Source of the DNA: JAWKHR01 sp041394725
GTDB lineage: Bacteria; Acidobacteriota; Vicinamibacteria; Vicinamibacterales; SCN-69-37
Length of the DNA stretch: 9,940 nucleotides
Direction of reading: 5' to 3'
NCBI GenBank assembly: GCA_041394725.1
Contig: JAWKHR010000095.1
Location: forward strand, 1 to 9,940
Of this stretch, positions 1 to 5,069 are shown piece after piece. Under the pieces are notes generated by a model. It searched no databases. It was not told the origin of the DNA and saw only the letters and a list, made by a program, of their open reading frames with translations. Position numbers and translations under genes: made by a program. Every line of letters starts with the position of its first letter. Position 1 is the stretch's first letter.

Positions 1-8
1 CCACCGGG

Positions 9-431
9 ATGCGGGAGTACTCCGTCAGTGGCGTCGATGGTGGTGGTTTGCGGCTGACCCGCGGTCGGCACCCGGCTCTACGGCAGTACGCGGATCGTCA
101 AGCGACACTTCGGCTCGGCAGGCCAGCGCGCGATGCCGCGGCGGCGGTGGGCCTGCTCTGGGCGGCACACGTGGCCTTGGTCGACGATTGGATCGCGCCG
201 GATCGCTACTTGGGCCCGCCCAGCCAACTCACGGTCCGGCTGCGGCGCCGAGGAGTCGTCTGCCGGGGACCGGCCTTCCTGATCCGTCGATACCGAACTG
301 TGCTTTCGGCCTGCGAGGCAAGGCCTACCGCGTCCTCGGCTGCGTCGCAACCCAGCACGACGCTGCGGTTGCTCCATTTCGGCACTTCCTTCGTGGTGGC
401 TGAGGGCTTCAGGGCCGAACAGACAGGCTAA
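9..431 (+). CDS. Uncharacterised protein, putative cassette gene ending inside attC1
   Basis: I do not recognise this 140-residue frame. It has an ATG at 9 and is also open to the left edge, so the true start may lie upstream. The middle part (residues about 40-100) looks protein-like, with a hydrophobic stretch followed by an Arg-rich segment. The last 45 residues are less convincing: from about 290 the +1 frame (stop at 403) reads more like protein, so a frameshift near 290-300 is possible. The TAA stop at 429-431 lies inside the R'' box of the hairpin that follows (GGCTAAC). Cassette genes commonly end in this way, which is the best argument that the frame is genuine. Minus-strand frames here have no visible family features. 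Confidence 0.35.
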   Translation: MREYSVSGVDGGGLRLTRGRHPALRQYADRQATLRLGRPARDAAAAVGLLWAAHVALVDDWIAPDRYLGPPSQLTVRLRRRGVVCRGPAFLIRRYRTVLSACEARPTASSAASQPSTTLRLLHFGTSFVVAEGFRAEQTG

Positions 432-498
432 CCTCGGCTTGCAGCCGACGGCGGCCGGTGCGATCCTGAGCCGCCGCGGCTGAAGCCGGGAGTTAGAC
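426..498 (+). repeat. attC-type recombination site 1 (73 nt)
   Basis: The R'' box GGCTAAC (426-432) and R' box GTTAGAC (492-498) flank a long imperfect palindrome. The left arm GCAGCCGACGGCGGC (441-455) pairs with the right arm GCCGCCGCGGCTG, leaving a single extrahelical A. The loop CGGTGCGATCCTGA is at 456-469. This matches attC architecture (GTTRRRY core, stem with unpaired bases, cut between G492 and T493). The stem resembles the aadA-type attC stem from memory. R'' and R' complement each other at 6 of 7 positions. Confidence 0.8.
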
Positions 499-894
499 CG
501 CAGACTCAGAACCGAGTTTCCTGGTGTGCGTCTGAAGCCAGGCGGCGACCTCGGGACGGCCGACCTGCCCGGCGGCGAGGTTCAGAATCAGTCGCTCTTC
601 GTCATCCACGGTCGCGACGATCTCGACGTCGTTCAGGAGCAGGAACGTCGCCATCGCGGCATGCCCGATGCGCTTGTTGCCGTCGACGAACGGGTGGTTC
701 TGGACCAGCGAGGCGCAGAGAGCGGCGGCTTTGTCGAGCAGGGTGGGGTGCAGGTCCTTCCCGTCGAAGGTGGCTCTCGGCTGGGCCAGCGCGGAATCCA
801 ACAGGCCGAGGTCCCGGATGCCTGGCGCGCCGCCGCTCGACTCGATCAGCCAGTGGTGAAGTCGAACCACCTCACCGAGCGAGAGGTAGCGCAT
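493..894 (-). CDS. doc: Doc/Fic family toxin
   Basis: This 133-residue protein has the length of Doc toxins, the small Fic-fold proteins of type II toxin-antitoxin systems that inactivate translation factor EF-Tu by phosphorylation. The signature HPFVDGNKR is at residues 67-74 (motif HxFx[D/E]GNKR), followed by IGHAAM. The N-terminal start resembles the Doc family (MRYLSLGEVVRLH). The ATG at 894-892 overlaps the antitoxin stop by one base (TGATG), indicating translational coupling. The TAA stop (495-493) is formed by bases of the attC1 R' box, so the gene runs flush to the cassette boundary. No damage is visible. It is the only toxin in this window that looks fully intact. Confidence 0.93.
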   Translation of the reverse strand: MRYLSLGEVVRLHHWLIESSGGAPGIRDLGLLDSALAQPRATFDGKDLHPTLLDKAAALCASLVQNHPFVDGNKRIGHAAMATFLLLNDVEIVATVDDEERLILNLAAGQVGRPEVAAWLQTHTRKLGSESAV

Positions 895-1088
895 CAGGCG
901 AGGCGGCGGTAGAGTTCCTGGTTCTTGTCGAGGACCCGGCGAGCCGCGGCCTCGAAATCCGGATCCTGAATCGCCAGCAGGTCCGCCAGGGCGGCCCTGG
1001 CCAGCTCGTCGGGCGTCACGCCGAGGCGGGCGGCTTCCTTCTGCAGGCGGTCGGCCTGTGCGGGCGGCAGCTCGAAGGCGAGCTTCAT
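894..1088 (-). CDS. Antitoxin of the Doc module (ribbon-helix-helix-like)
   Basis: A 64-residue protein directly upstream of the Doc toxin in the same transcript. Its N-terminus (MKLAFELPPAQADRL) suggests a short beta strand followed by helices, as in ribbon-helix-helix antitoxins. The C-terminal half is charged (residues 43-64, ending NQELYRRLA) and could be the toxin-neutralising tail. It does not look like the classical Phd fold. The ATG at 1088-1086 is preferred over the much longer upstream-open frame because the extension would run through attC2. It probably neutralises Doc and represses the operon through the inverted repeat just upstream. Confidence 0.8.
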   Translation of the reverse strand: MKLAFELPPAQADRLQKEAARLGVTPDELARAALADLLAIQDPDFEAAARRVLDKNQELYRRLA

Positions 1089-1104
1089 GCGTACCACTCT
1101 ACGC
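1089..1104. promoter_or_regulatory. Candidate operator of the Doc module
   Basis: A perfect inverted repeat, GCGTA-N6-TACGC, abuts the antitoxin start codon. The position is right for autorepression of a toxin-antitoxin operon by its antitoxin. The element is short, so chance cannot be excluded. Confidence 0.35.
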
Positions 1105-1115
1105 CCAGCCCTGCG

Positions 1116-1188
1116 GTCTAACAAGCGGTTGCAGCCGACGGCGGCTGGTGCGATCGTGAGCCGCCGCGGCTGAAGCCGGGCGTTAGCC
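1116..1188 (+). repeat. attC-type recombination site 2 (73 nt)
   Basis: R'' GTCTAAC (1116-1122) and R' GTTAGCC (1182-1188) flank the same stem as attC1: GCAGCCGACGGCGGC pairs with GCCGCCGCGGCTG, leaving one extrahelical A. The loop is TGGTGCGATCGTGA (1146-1159), which differs from the attC1 loop at two positions. The two core boxes match 6 of 7 within the site. Each box is perfectly complementary to the opposite box of attC1 (see findings). Confidence 0.8.
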
Positions 1189-1243
1189 TGCTGAGTCCGC
1201 GGGCGGGCCGGGCGCGGGCGTATTCTTGGCTCGAGGCCGGACC

Positions 1244-1441
1244 ATGACAACCAAAGACACGGTGCGCGCCCTGCTTGAGCGCCGGCCGGACGATTGCACG
1301 CTCGAGGACGTCCAGTACCACCTGTACGTCGCGCAGGCTGTGGCCCGCGGTGTCGCCGACGATCGTGGCGGCCGGACGATCCCGCAGGCTGAGGTCGAGG
1401 CGGAGATGCGGCGTAAGTGGCTGTTCGGGTCCGCTCGGTAA
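1244..1441 (+). CDS. Antitoxin-like protein of a ParE/RelE-type module
   Basis: A 65-residue protein starting MTTKDTVRALLERRPDDC and continuing with a helix containing EDVQYHLYV. It ends in a basic-aromatic tail (RRKWLFGSAR). From memory, this layout (a 'xDCTLEDVQYHLYVxxxVxxG' helix and a closing 'RRKWL') belongs to small antitoxins encoded just upstream of ParE/RelE toxins. The ATG at 1244 is preferred over an upstream TTG (1226). The gene begins about 60 nt inside the cassette after the attC2 cut point. A ParE-like fragment follows at once, so this antitoxin seems to have lost its toxin. The family call is recognition only. Confidence 0.7.
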   Translation: MTTKDTVRALLERRPDDCTLEDVQYHLYVAQAVARGVADDRGGRTIPQAEVEAEMRRKWLFGSAR

Positions 1442-1569
1442 CGTGGGCCCGGTCGGCGCAGGCCTGGTTCGACGAGGTCGCGCGCATCAACACCGACTCG
1501 CCGGCCAACGCGCAGCGGGTCCTGGTGGCGGCGCTCGACGCGGCGGCCAGTCTCGCGACGCCTTGCTGA
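1429..1569 (+). pseudogene. Truncated ParE/RelE-family toxin remnant
   Basis: Frame +1 overlapping the antitoxin end reads VRSVTWARSAQAWFDEVARI and then a Ser-Pro-Ala-rich helix with LDAAASLATP before a TGA at 1567-1569. This resembles the first 45 or so residues of ParE toxins (strand 1, the helical hairpin with 'W..SAxxxLDEIA..I', then 'A..Fv..i..aa.sLa'). The usual 90-100 residues are cut by about half: the C-terminal strands are missing and the next bases begin unrelated sequence. The expected start position carries GTC instead of a start codon. I infer a dead toxin left beside its antitoxin. Confidence 0.6.
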
Positions 1570-1631
1570 GCGTGGGCGCGTTGTTCCGGAACTGGCCGTT
1601 GGAACTGGCACCCCTGAACGGAAGGGAATCA

Positions 1632-2069
1632 ATGGTCTGGTCGCGATTCGTGGCTGCTGGCCTCGCAGCGGTGTCATGGTCCTGCGCTGGGACGAGCGGG
1701 CTGGACTCCCGGATTCCGGTCGACACGCCCGGGCAGAGCGTCCGATATTCGACACCACGGATCGTCCTCGACCTGGATGGCAGCATCGACGTCTTTTCGC
1801 TGAGCAGGCCAACTGGCGCGCGCGTGACGACCGGTTCGGAGTTGCGGCGACTACTGGTCCGGCTGCCGGTCAGCGACTGGCCGAACGGTCGGCACATTCT
1901 CGTCCTCCCGCCGTCTGTGGGCGTATCCCTGGAGGAAGCGGACCGGCTTCTGCGGACCGTGTTGCCGACGCTGAGCGATCTTGGAATCGACGTTCAGATC
2001 ATCTCGCAGCCCAGCTACGACCCACACCCGACGGCCGCGGGTACGGGATCGATGGGCGGACGTGGGTGA
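1632..2069 (+). CDS. Small exported or lipoprotein-like protein of unknown function
   Basis: A 145-residue protein. The ATG at 1632 has a good ribosome site (GAAGGGA) about 5 nt upstream and opens a hydrophobic N-terminus with AAGLAAVSWSCAG, plausibly a lipoprotein signal with Cys near residue 18. The body has a strand-like IVLDLDGSIDVF (residues about 44-55), a helix with GSELRRLLVRLP, a strand HILVLPP, then SLEEADRLLRTVLPTLSDLGI and DVQIIS. This strand-helix-strand-helix-strand order is reminiscent of ExbD/TolR periplasmic domains, but the single membrane anchor and typical motifs are not certain. The longer upstream-open frame runs through the antitoxin in another frame and is rejected. 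It converges with the VapC remnant 22 bp downstream. Confidence 0.6.
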   Translation: MVWSRFVAAGLAAVSWSCAGTSGLDSRIPVDTPGQSVRYSTPRIVLDLDGSIDVFSLSRPTGARVTTGSELRRLLVRLPVSDWPNGRHILVLPPSVGVSLEEADRLLRTVLPTLSDLGIDVQIISQPSYDPHPTAAGTGSMGGRG

Positions 2070-2091
2070 GCGCGAGCGCTGGAGCGGACAG

Positions 2092-2506
2092 TCAACGCCT
2101 CGGCAGGTCGCGGGGGCGGCAAGCGACATCCCGAAACGCTTTGATCAGTCCTTTGTCGAAACTGACGAGCAGACAGGCGGTGCGCACGGCGAGTTCGACG
2201 AACAGCGTGTCGGAAACGGAGACTCCGGACTCGATGGCCCGCAGGAGCGTCGCCCTGGCAGAGCGTGCCCGTCGCGACGGACTCCACTCCGAGCCGTCGC
2301 GCGAGACCGAGCCGGGCGGGGGCGTCCGTCGGAGCCTGGACCCCGGCGCGCACGGCCATCCACACGACGTTTGCCAGTTCTGCTTCCCAGTGCGCGGGTG
2401 CCAATGGGGTGGTCAGGTGATCGAAGCACGCGCGGGCCTCGTCCACGAACGCTTGGGTACCAAGGAGCAGGTACGCGACCACGTTCGTATCGACGACGGC
2501 CTTCAC
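2092..2506 (-). pseudogene. vapC: VapC-type PIN-domain toxin, disrupted by a single-base frameshift
   Basis: The GTG start at 2506 overlaps the VapB stop by four bases (GTGA), the usual antitoxin-toxin coupling. The first frame gives VKAVVDTNVVAYLLLG (Asp6), then EAELANVVW (Glu43) and RRLGVESVATGTL. Around 2255-2265 the sense moves to the neighbouring frame, which reads RATLLRAIESGVSVSDTLF and then LLVSFDKGLIKAF with a stop at 2094-2092. Across both frames all four expected PIN-domain acidic positions are present, and the length (about 137 residues) is normal for VapC ribonucleases. The length of 415 bp is one base more than a multiple of three. In the first frame alone the tail is Arg-rich nonsense. 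Either the toxin is inactivated or the assembly has one extra base here. Confidence 0.82.
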
Positions 2507-2730
2507 GGACGGCCGACCGCCAGCCACGCATCGATCTCCGCGGCCGTAGGCCGGCGAGACTGCTCCTGCCAGCCCGCTTCAATCTGGTCCAGCACGGCCC
2601 GACGTTCGACGACGTACCCTTCGAGCAGGTCCCGCACTTCCTGCTCCATGGACCGGTGGTGACGTTTGGCGAGCGCCTTCAGCGCTTGCACGACCTTGGC
2701 GGGCACGTTGCGCACGGTGATCGTCGGCAT
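2503..2730 (-). CDS. vapB: VapB/FitA-like ribbon-helix-helix antitoxin
   Basis: A 75-residue protein. The N-terminus MPTITVRNVPAKVVQALKAL is the DNA-binding strand and first helix of FitA/Arc-like antitoxins. HHRSMEQEVRDLLEGYV (about residues 23-39) is the second helix ('rSmeqEvRdlL'). The acidic/aromatic C-terminal tail should clamp the PIN toxin. The ATG at 2730 is preferred to a GTG at 2736 because a GGGG ribosome site lies about 6 nt upstream of it. The gene overlaps VapC by four bases. A small palindrome at 2749-2759 could be its operator. It is intact, unlike its toxin. Confidence 0.9.
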   Translation of the reverse strand: MPTITVRNVPAKVVQALKALAKRHHRSMEQEVRDLLEGYVVERRAVLDQIEAGWQEQSRRPTAAEIDAWLAVGRP

Positions 2731-2748
2731 TTGCACCCCAGTGCTGGC

Positions 2749-2759
2749 GCTATGCTAGC
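2749..2759. promoter_or_regulatory. Palindrome upstream of VapBC (GCTA-N3-TAGC)
   Basis: GCTATGCTAGC lies 19 bp upstream of the VapB ATG. On the minus strand it includes a weak -10-like TAGCAT. A palindrome of the same design stands upstream of HicBA at 3211-3221. It is suited to antitoxin autoregulation, though short. Confidence 0.35.
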
Positions 2760-2774
2760 GGACGGAGATGACGA

Positions 2775-2987
2775 CTACAGGTCAGCTGGCGAGAGACCGG
2801 TTCGGCGTGCGATTCGTGCCAGCATCCTGGGGCCAATTTCCTCGTTATCGTGGAACGCGAAGATGGAGTCGTCCCAGCCAGGGCGGCACAGTGTTCGATG
2901 CGATCCGGATTGGCGCTTGAGTTGCCAGCCGACCTTCAGGAGCGCGGCGAGTACCCGGCGCGCCTTGGTGGCCGGCCAGCGGCTCAG
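2775..2987 (-). CDS. hicA: HicA-type toxin with a CTG start
   Basis: A 70-residue frame immediately after HicB. It reads MSRWPATKARRVLAALLKVG, then WQLKRQSGSHRTL with the HicA catalytic His at residue 30 (GSH motif), FAFHDNEEIGPRML, and ends ARIARRTGLSPADL with TAG at 2777-2775. Length and motifs fit the HicA family, double-stranded-RNA-binding-fold toxins that cut mRNA. No ATG, GTG or TTG is available in frame. The natural start position carries CTG overlapping the HicB stop (CTGA), where ATGA or GTGA would be expected. The toxin may be made poorly from CTG or be silenced by loss of the start codon. Confidence 0.85.
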   Translation of the reverse strand: MSRWPATKARRVLAALLKVGWQLKRQSGSHRTLCRPGWDDSIFAFHDNEEIGPRMLARIARRTGLSPADL

Positions 2988-3196
2988 GCCGCGCGGAAGC
3001 TCACGTGGAGGAGTTCGGCCGGGGCCTCGGCGTGTTCGAGACGCTCAGCAAGGACGCGCAAGGCCAGCGCCTGGACGCGCGCCACGGCCTCGTCGCGGGT
3101 TGCGCCGTACGTCATGACCCCCGGCAACGCCTGAACCTCGGCCATCCAGCGGCCGTCGTCCTCACGGTCGATCTCGATGTCGAAAGTCACGCTCAT
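2984..3196 (-). CDS. hicB: HicB-type antitoxin
   Basis: A 70-residue protein starting MSVTFDIEIDREDDGRWMAE and followed by LPGVMTYGATRDEAVARVQ. This is the compact HicB partial RNase-H-like fold ('E.e.dG.w.Ae...lPG....G.t.deA...v'). There is no C-terminal DNA-binding domain, as in the short HicB class. In this module the antitoxin precedes the toxin and the two overlap by four bases. HicB blocks the HicA active site. It probably heads a transcript that continues into VapBC, whose antitoxin starts only about 45 bp after the HicA stop. Confidence 0.9.
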   Translation of the reverse strand: MSVTFDIEIDREDDGRWMAEVQALPGVMTYGATRDEAVARVQALALRVLAERLEHAEAPAELLHVSFRAA

Positions 3197-3210
3197 GGGC
3201 CGGTCTCAGC

Positions 3211-3221
3211 GCTAATGTAGC
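3211..3221. promoter_or_regulatory. Palindrome and -10-like element upstream of HicBA (GCTA-N3-TAGC)
   Basis: GCTAATGTAGC lies 15 bp upstream of the HicB ATG. On the minus strand it contains TACATT, a 4-of-6 match to a -10 element. The arms are the same as in the palindrome upstream of VapBC, pointing to a shared promoter or operator design. Confidence 0.35.
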
Positions 3222-3427
3222 ATCGGCAAGGCTGGCCAGCCAGAGCCTGCGCCCGACGGCCGGTTCTGTCGTCCTCGAGCAGGCGGCCCTCGCGACACTG
3301 GCTGCCGAGATTCGGGATTTCGTTTCTGCGTCGACTGGTCTCGCGGGCGAACACGCCTTGCCGACGACGACAGCGAGTGCGATGTCGACGAACCGCCGAA
3401 CATCGAGATGTCCCGGGAGTCCCTGGC

Positions 3428-4153
3428 GTGATTGAAGTTGGCCGAGTGTGTGAGCTTGCCCGCTACCCGGTGAAGTCGATGGCCGGTCAACGCCTGGAAG
3501 CCGGCGATCTCGGATGGTACGGACTGGCGGGTGACCGGCGGTTCGCGTTTCGGCGCGTCGATGACCGCGGCGCGTTTCCGGTGCTCTCAGCCAGCCGATA
3601 CCCGGAACTGCTCCTCTACCAGCCGCAAGGCATGGACGAGAGCGCCGGGGAGCCGGTCCCCACCCGCGTTCGTACGCCCGACGGGCGGGAACTCGAGCTT
3701 GCCGCCGGTGAACTCGCGGCGGCGATCTCGGAGGGAGCGGGCTGCCGCGTGGAGCTGCTGCGGCTCAGACACGGCATCTTCGATGAAGGCGCTGTTTCGA
3801 TCATCACGACCACGACCATCGCCGCCATAGGACGCGAAGCTGGTGTGGAGCTCGACCGCCGGCGGTTCCGCGCGAACCTGGTGATCGAGACGATCGACAG
3901 CCCGCCGTTTGGTGAGGATGCGTGGGTCGGCCGCACCATGCGATTCGGCGACGCCCCGGACGGGCCCGCGGTGAGCATCACCATGCCCGACGAGCGTTGC
4001 GTGATGATCAACCTGTCCCCCGACACGGCCGAACAGGATGCGCGGGTGATGAAGGCCGTCGTCCGGCTCAACGGGAACCACGCGGGTGTCTACGCGACGC
4101 CGGTGGCCTGCGGACGCATCCACCCTGGCGACAGGGTGTGGGTGAGCGCGTAG
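3428..4153 (+). CDS. MOSC domain protein with N-terminal MOSC_N barrel
   Basis: A 241-residue protein of the YcbX/mARC-like group, which binds a molybdenum cofactor and reduces N-hydroxylated substrates or moves sulfur. The N-terminal barrel has the typical opening LARYPVKSMAG (residues 10-20) and GLAGDRRFA (32-40). The MOSC part has RRFRANLVIE (145-153) and DERCVM with Cys191, which aligns with the cofactor-ligating Cys of mARC proteins. A closing GVYATPVACGRIHPGD (220-235) follows. The GTG at 3428 is chosen because the family motif begins a few residues later and a GGGAG lies about 9 nt upstream. A GTG at 3377 would add 17 unlikely residues. The stop falls 8 bp before the attC3 R'' box, so this is the last gene of its cassette interval. 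Confidence 0.92.
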   Translation: MIEVGRVCELARYPVKSMAGQRLEAGDLGWYGLAGDRRFAFRRVDDRGAFPVLSASRYPELLLYQPQGMDESAGEPVPTRVRTPDGRELELAAGELAAAISEGAGCRVELLRLRHGIFDEGAVSIITTTTIAAIGREAGVELDRRRFRANLVIETIDSPPFGEDAWVGRTMRFGDAPDGPAVSITMPDERCVMINLSPDTAEQDARVMKAVVRLNGNHAGVYATPVACGRIHPGDRVWVSA

Positions 4154-4161
4154 ACGCCTCC

Positions 4162-4235
4162 GGCCAACACCAGGCTTGCCGCCGACGGCGGCGGGTGCGA
4201 TCCTGAGCCGCCGTGGCTGAAGCCTGGCGTTGGCC
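4162..4235 (+). repeat. attC-type recombination site 3 (74 nt)
   Basis: R'' GGCCAAC (4162-4168) and R' GTTGGCC (4229-4235) are perfect complements. Inside, CCAGGCTT pairs with AAGCCTGG and ACGGCGGC pairs with GCCGCCGT, with a mismatched section between. The loop is GGGTGCGATCCTGA (4193-4206). It is the same repeat as attC1 and attC2, with the outer arms paired more extensively. The presumed cut is G4229|T4230. Confidence 0.78.
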
Positions 4236-4298
4236 GAGCCGCTCGACCGCCCGGGAGGAGCAGGGTGGGACATCTGCCATGAGACACGGAGGCGGTCT

Positions 4299-4679
4299 GT
4301 GAACCACAACGGCGTGCTGCGAATCACGGCGCTGCTCTCGCTGCTCCTGCTGACGCTTCACGTGACGGACGACATCGTGCGCGGGATATCGAAGGCCGAG
4401 TCCTCGAACACCGCGCTGGTCGTCCTGGCGCTCTTCCTGTACGGGACGCTGGTGCTCGCCGAACGGCGCTCCGGTCACGTCATCATGTTCCTCGTGGGGC
4501 TGTTCGCGGCAGCCATGCCCGTCCTGCACATGAGGGGAGCACACTATCCCGAGATCGCCGCGTCCAGCGGCGGCTTCTTCTTCGTCTGGACCCTCTGGGC
4601 GCTCGGCGGGCTCGGCGGAGTGACCATGCTCCTCTCGGTGCGCGGACTATGGAGCCTGCGACGGGGAGGCCAGGAGTGA
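4299..4679 (+). CDS. Four-helix membrane protein, conserved hypothetical
   Basis: A 126-residue protein with four likely membrane segments at about residues 8-24 (ITALLSLLLLTLHV), 38-54, 61-77 (VIMFLVGLFAAAMPVLH) and 91-114. Polar residues near the membrane stand out: HVTDD after helix 1 and LHMRGAHYPE after helix 3. I recall similar small proteins in soil bacteria but know of no assigned function. The GTG at 4299 has a GGAGG ribosome site 6 nt upstream. The frame is open back to a TTG at 4230, but that start is made of attC3 bases and encodes an implausible leader. It is the first gene after attC3 and is followed 4 bp later by the DUF2200 gene, suggesting co-transcription. Confidence 0.82.
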   Translation: MNHNGVLRITALLSLLLLTLHVTDDIVRGISKAESSNTALVVLALFLYGTLVLAERRSGHVIMFLVGLFAAAMPVLHMRGAHYPEIAASSGGFFFVWTLWALGGLGGVTMLLSVRGLWSLRRGGQE

Positions 4680-4683
4680 GACC

Positions 4684-5034
4684 ATGAAGTCGCACAGGAT
4701 TTTCACGACCGCCTTCGCCAGCGTGTACCCGCACTACGTTCAGAAGGCCGAAAAGAAGGGTCGCACGAAGAGCGAGGTCGATGAGGTCATCTGCTGGCTG
4801 ACGGGCTACACCCCTCAGGAGCTCGCGGAACAGATCAGGCAGAAGAGGGACTTCGAGACGTTCTTTGGCGAGGCGCCGTCGCTTCATCCCAACGCCGGGA
4901 AGATCACCGGTGTCATCTGCGGTGTTCGGATCGAGGAGATCGAGCACCCGCTGATGCGAAAGATCCGGTACATGGACAAGCTGGTGGATGAGCTGGCCAG
5001 GGGGCGGTCCATGGAACGGGTCCTGCGCAAGTAA
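4684..5034 (+). CDS. DUF2200 family protein
   Basis: A 116-residue protein that matches DUF2200 along its full length as I remember the family: an opening IFTTAFASVYPHYVQKAEKK, then SEVDEVICWLTGYT, FETFFGEAP, ITGVICGVRIEEIEHPLM and IRYMDKLVDELARGR near the end. The function is unknown; members are small soluble cytoplasmic proteins. Translation probably couples to the upstream membrane protein, since only 4 bp separate them and the AGGAG ribosome site sits in the end of that gene. DUF2200 genes are frequent accessory cargo in soil bacteria, which fits the cassette context. Confidence 0.92.
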   Translation: MKSHRIFTTAFASVYPHYVQKAEKKGRTKSEVDEVICWLTGYTPQELAEQIRQKRDFETFFGEAPSLHPNAGKITGVICGVRIEEIEHPLMRKIRYMDKLVDELARGRSMERVLRK

Positions 5035-5069
5035 TTCACGGACTCAGTCGACTGCCAGAAGGAGAACCG

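Larger units (their letters stand above)
493..1182 (+). mobile_element. Integron-type gene cassette carrying a Doc toxin-antitoxin module
   Basis: The cassette is bounded by the presumed cut points G492|T493 in attC1 and G1182|T1183 in attC2, giving 690 bp. It holds only the Doc toxin, its antitoxin and a short upstream region, all on the strand opposite to the attC polarity. If circularised, the 5' end TTAGAC joins G1182 to form GTTAGAC, the perfect complement of its own R'' box GTCTAAC. That is expected of a free integron cassette. The unit should carry its own promoter, since it is read against the array direction. Confidence 0.7.

Noticed and set aside
426..498. Reading the hairpins as rho-independent terminators
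   Set aside because: They lack a trailing U-tract, have conserved 14-nt loops and terminal core boxes, and recur with fixed polarity. Recombination sites explain them better.
894..1508. 204-codon version of the Doc antitoxin starting at 1508
   Set aside because: The extension runs through attC2 and antisense to the ParE-type antitoxin. The normal antitoxin begins at the ATG at 1088.
1981..3117. Plus-strand open frame of 378 codons across the VapBC-HicBA region
   Set aside because: It lies antisense to VapC, VapB and HicA, which have clear motifs, and its own composition is Arg/Pro-rich without domains.
3222..3427. Possible coding remnant upstream of the MOSC gene (a frame containing DDDSECDVDEPPNIEMSRES)
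   Set aside because: The stretch looks slightly protein-like and stops just before the MOSC start, but it has no credible start and no recognisable family. No attC core boxes are visible here either.
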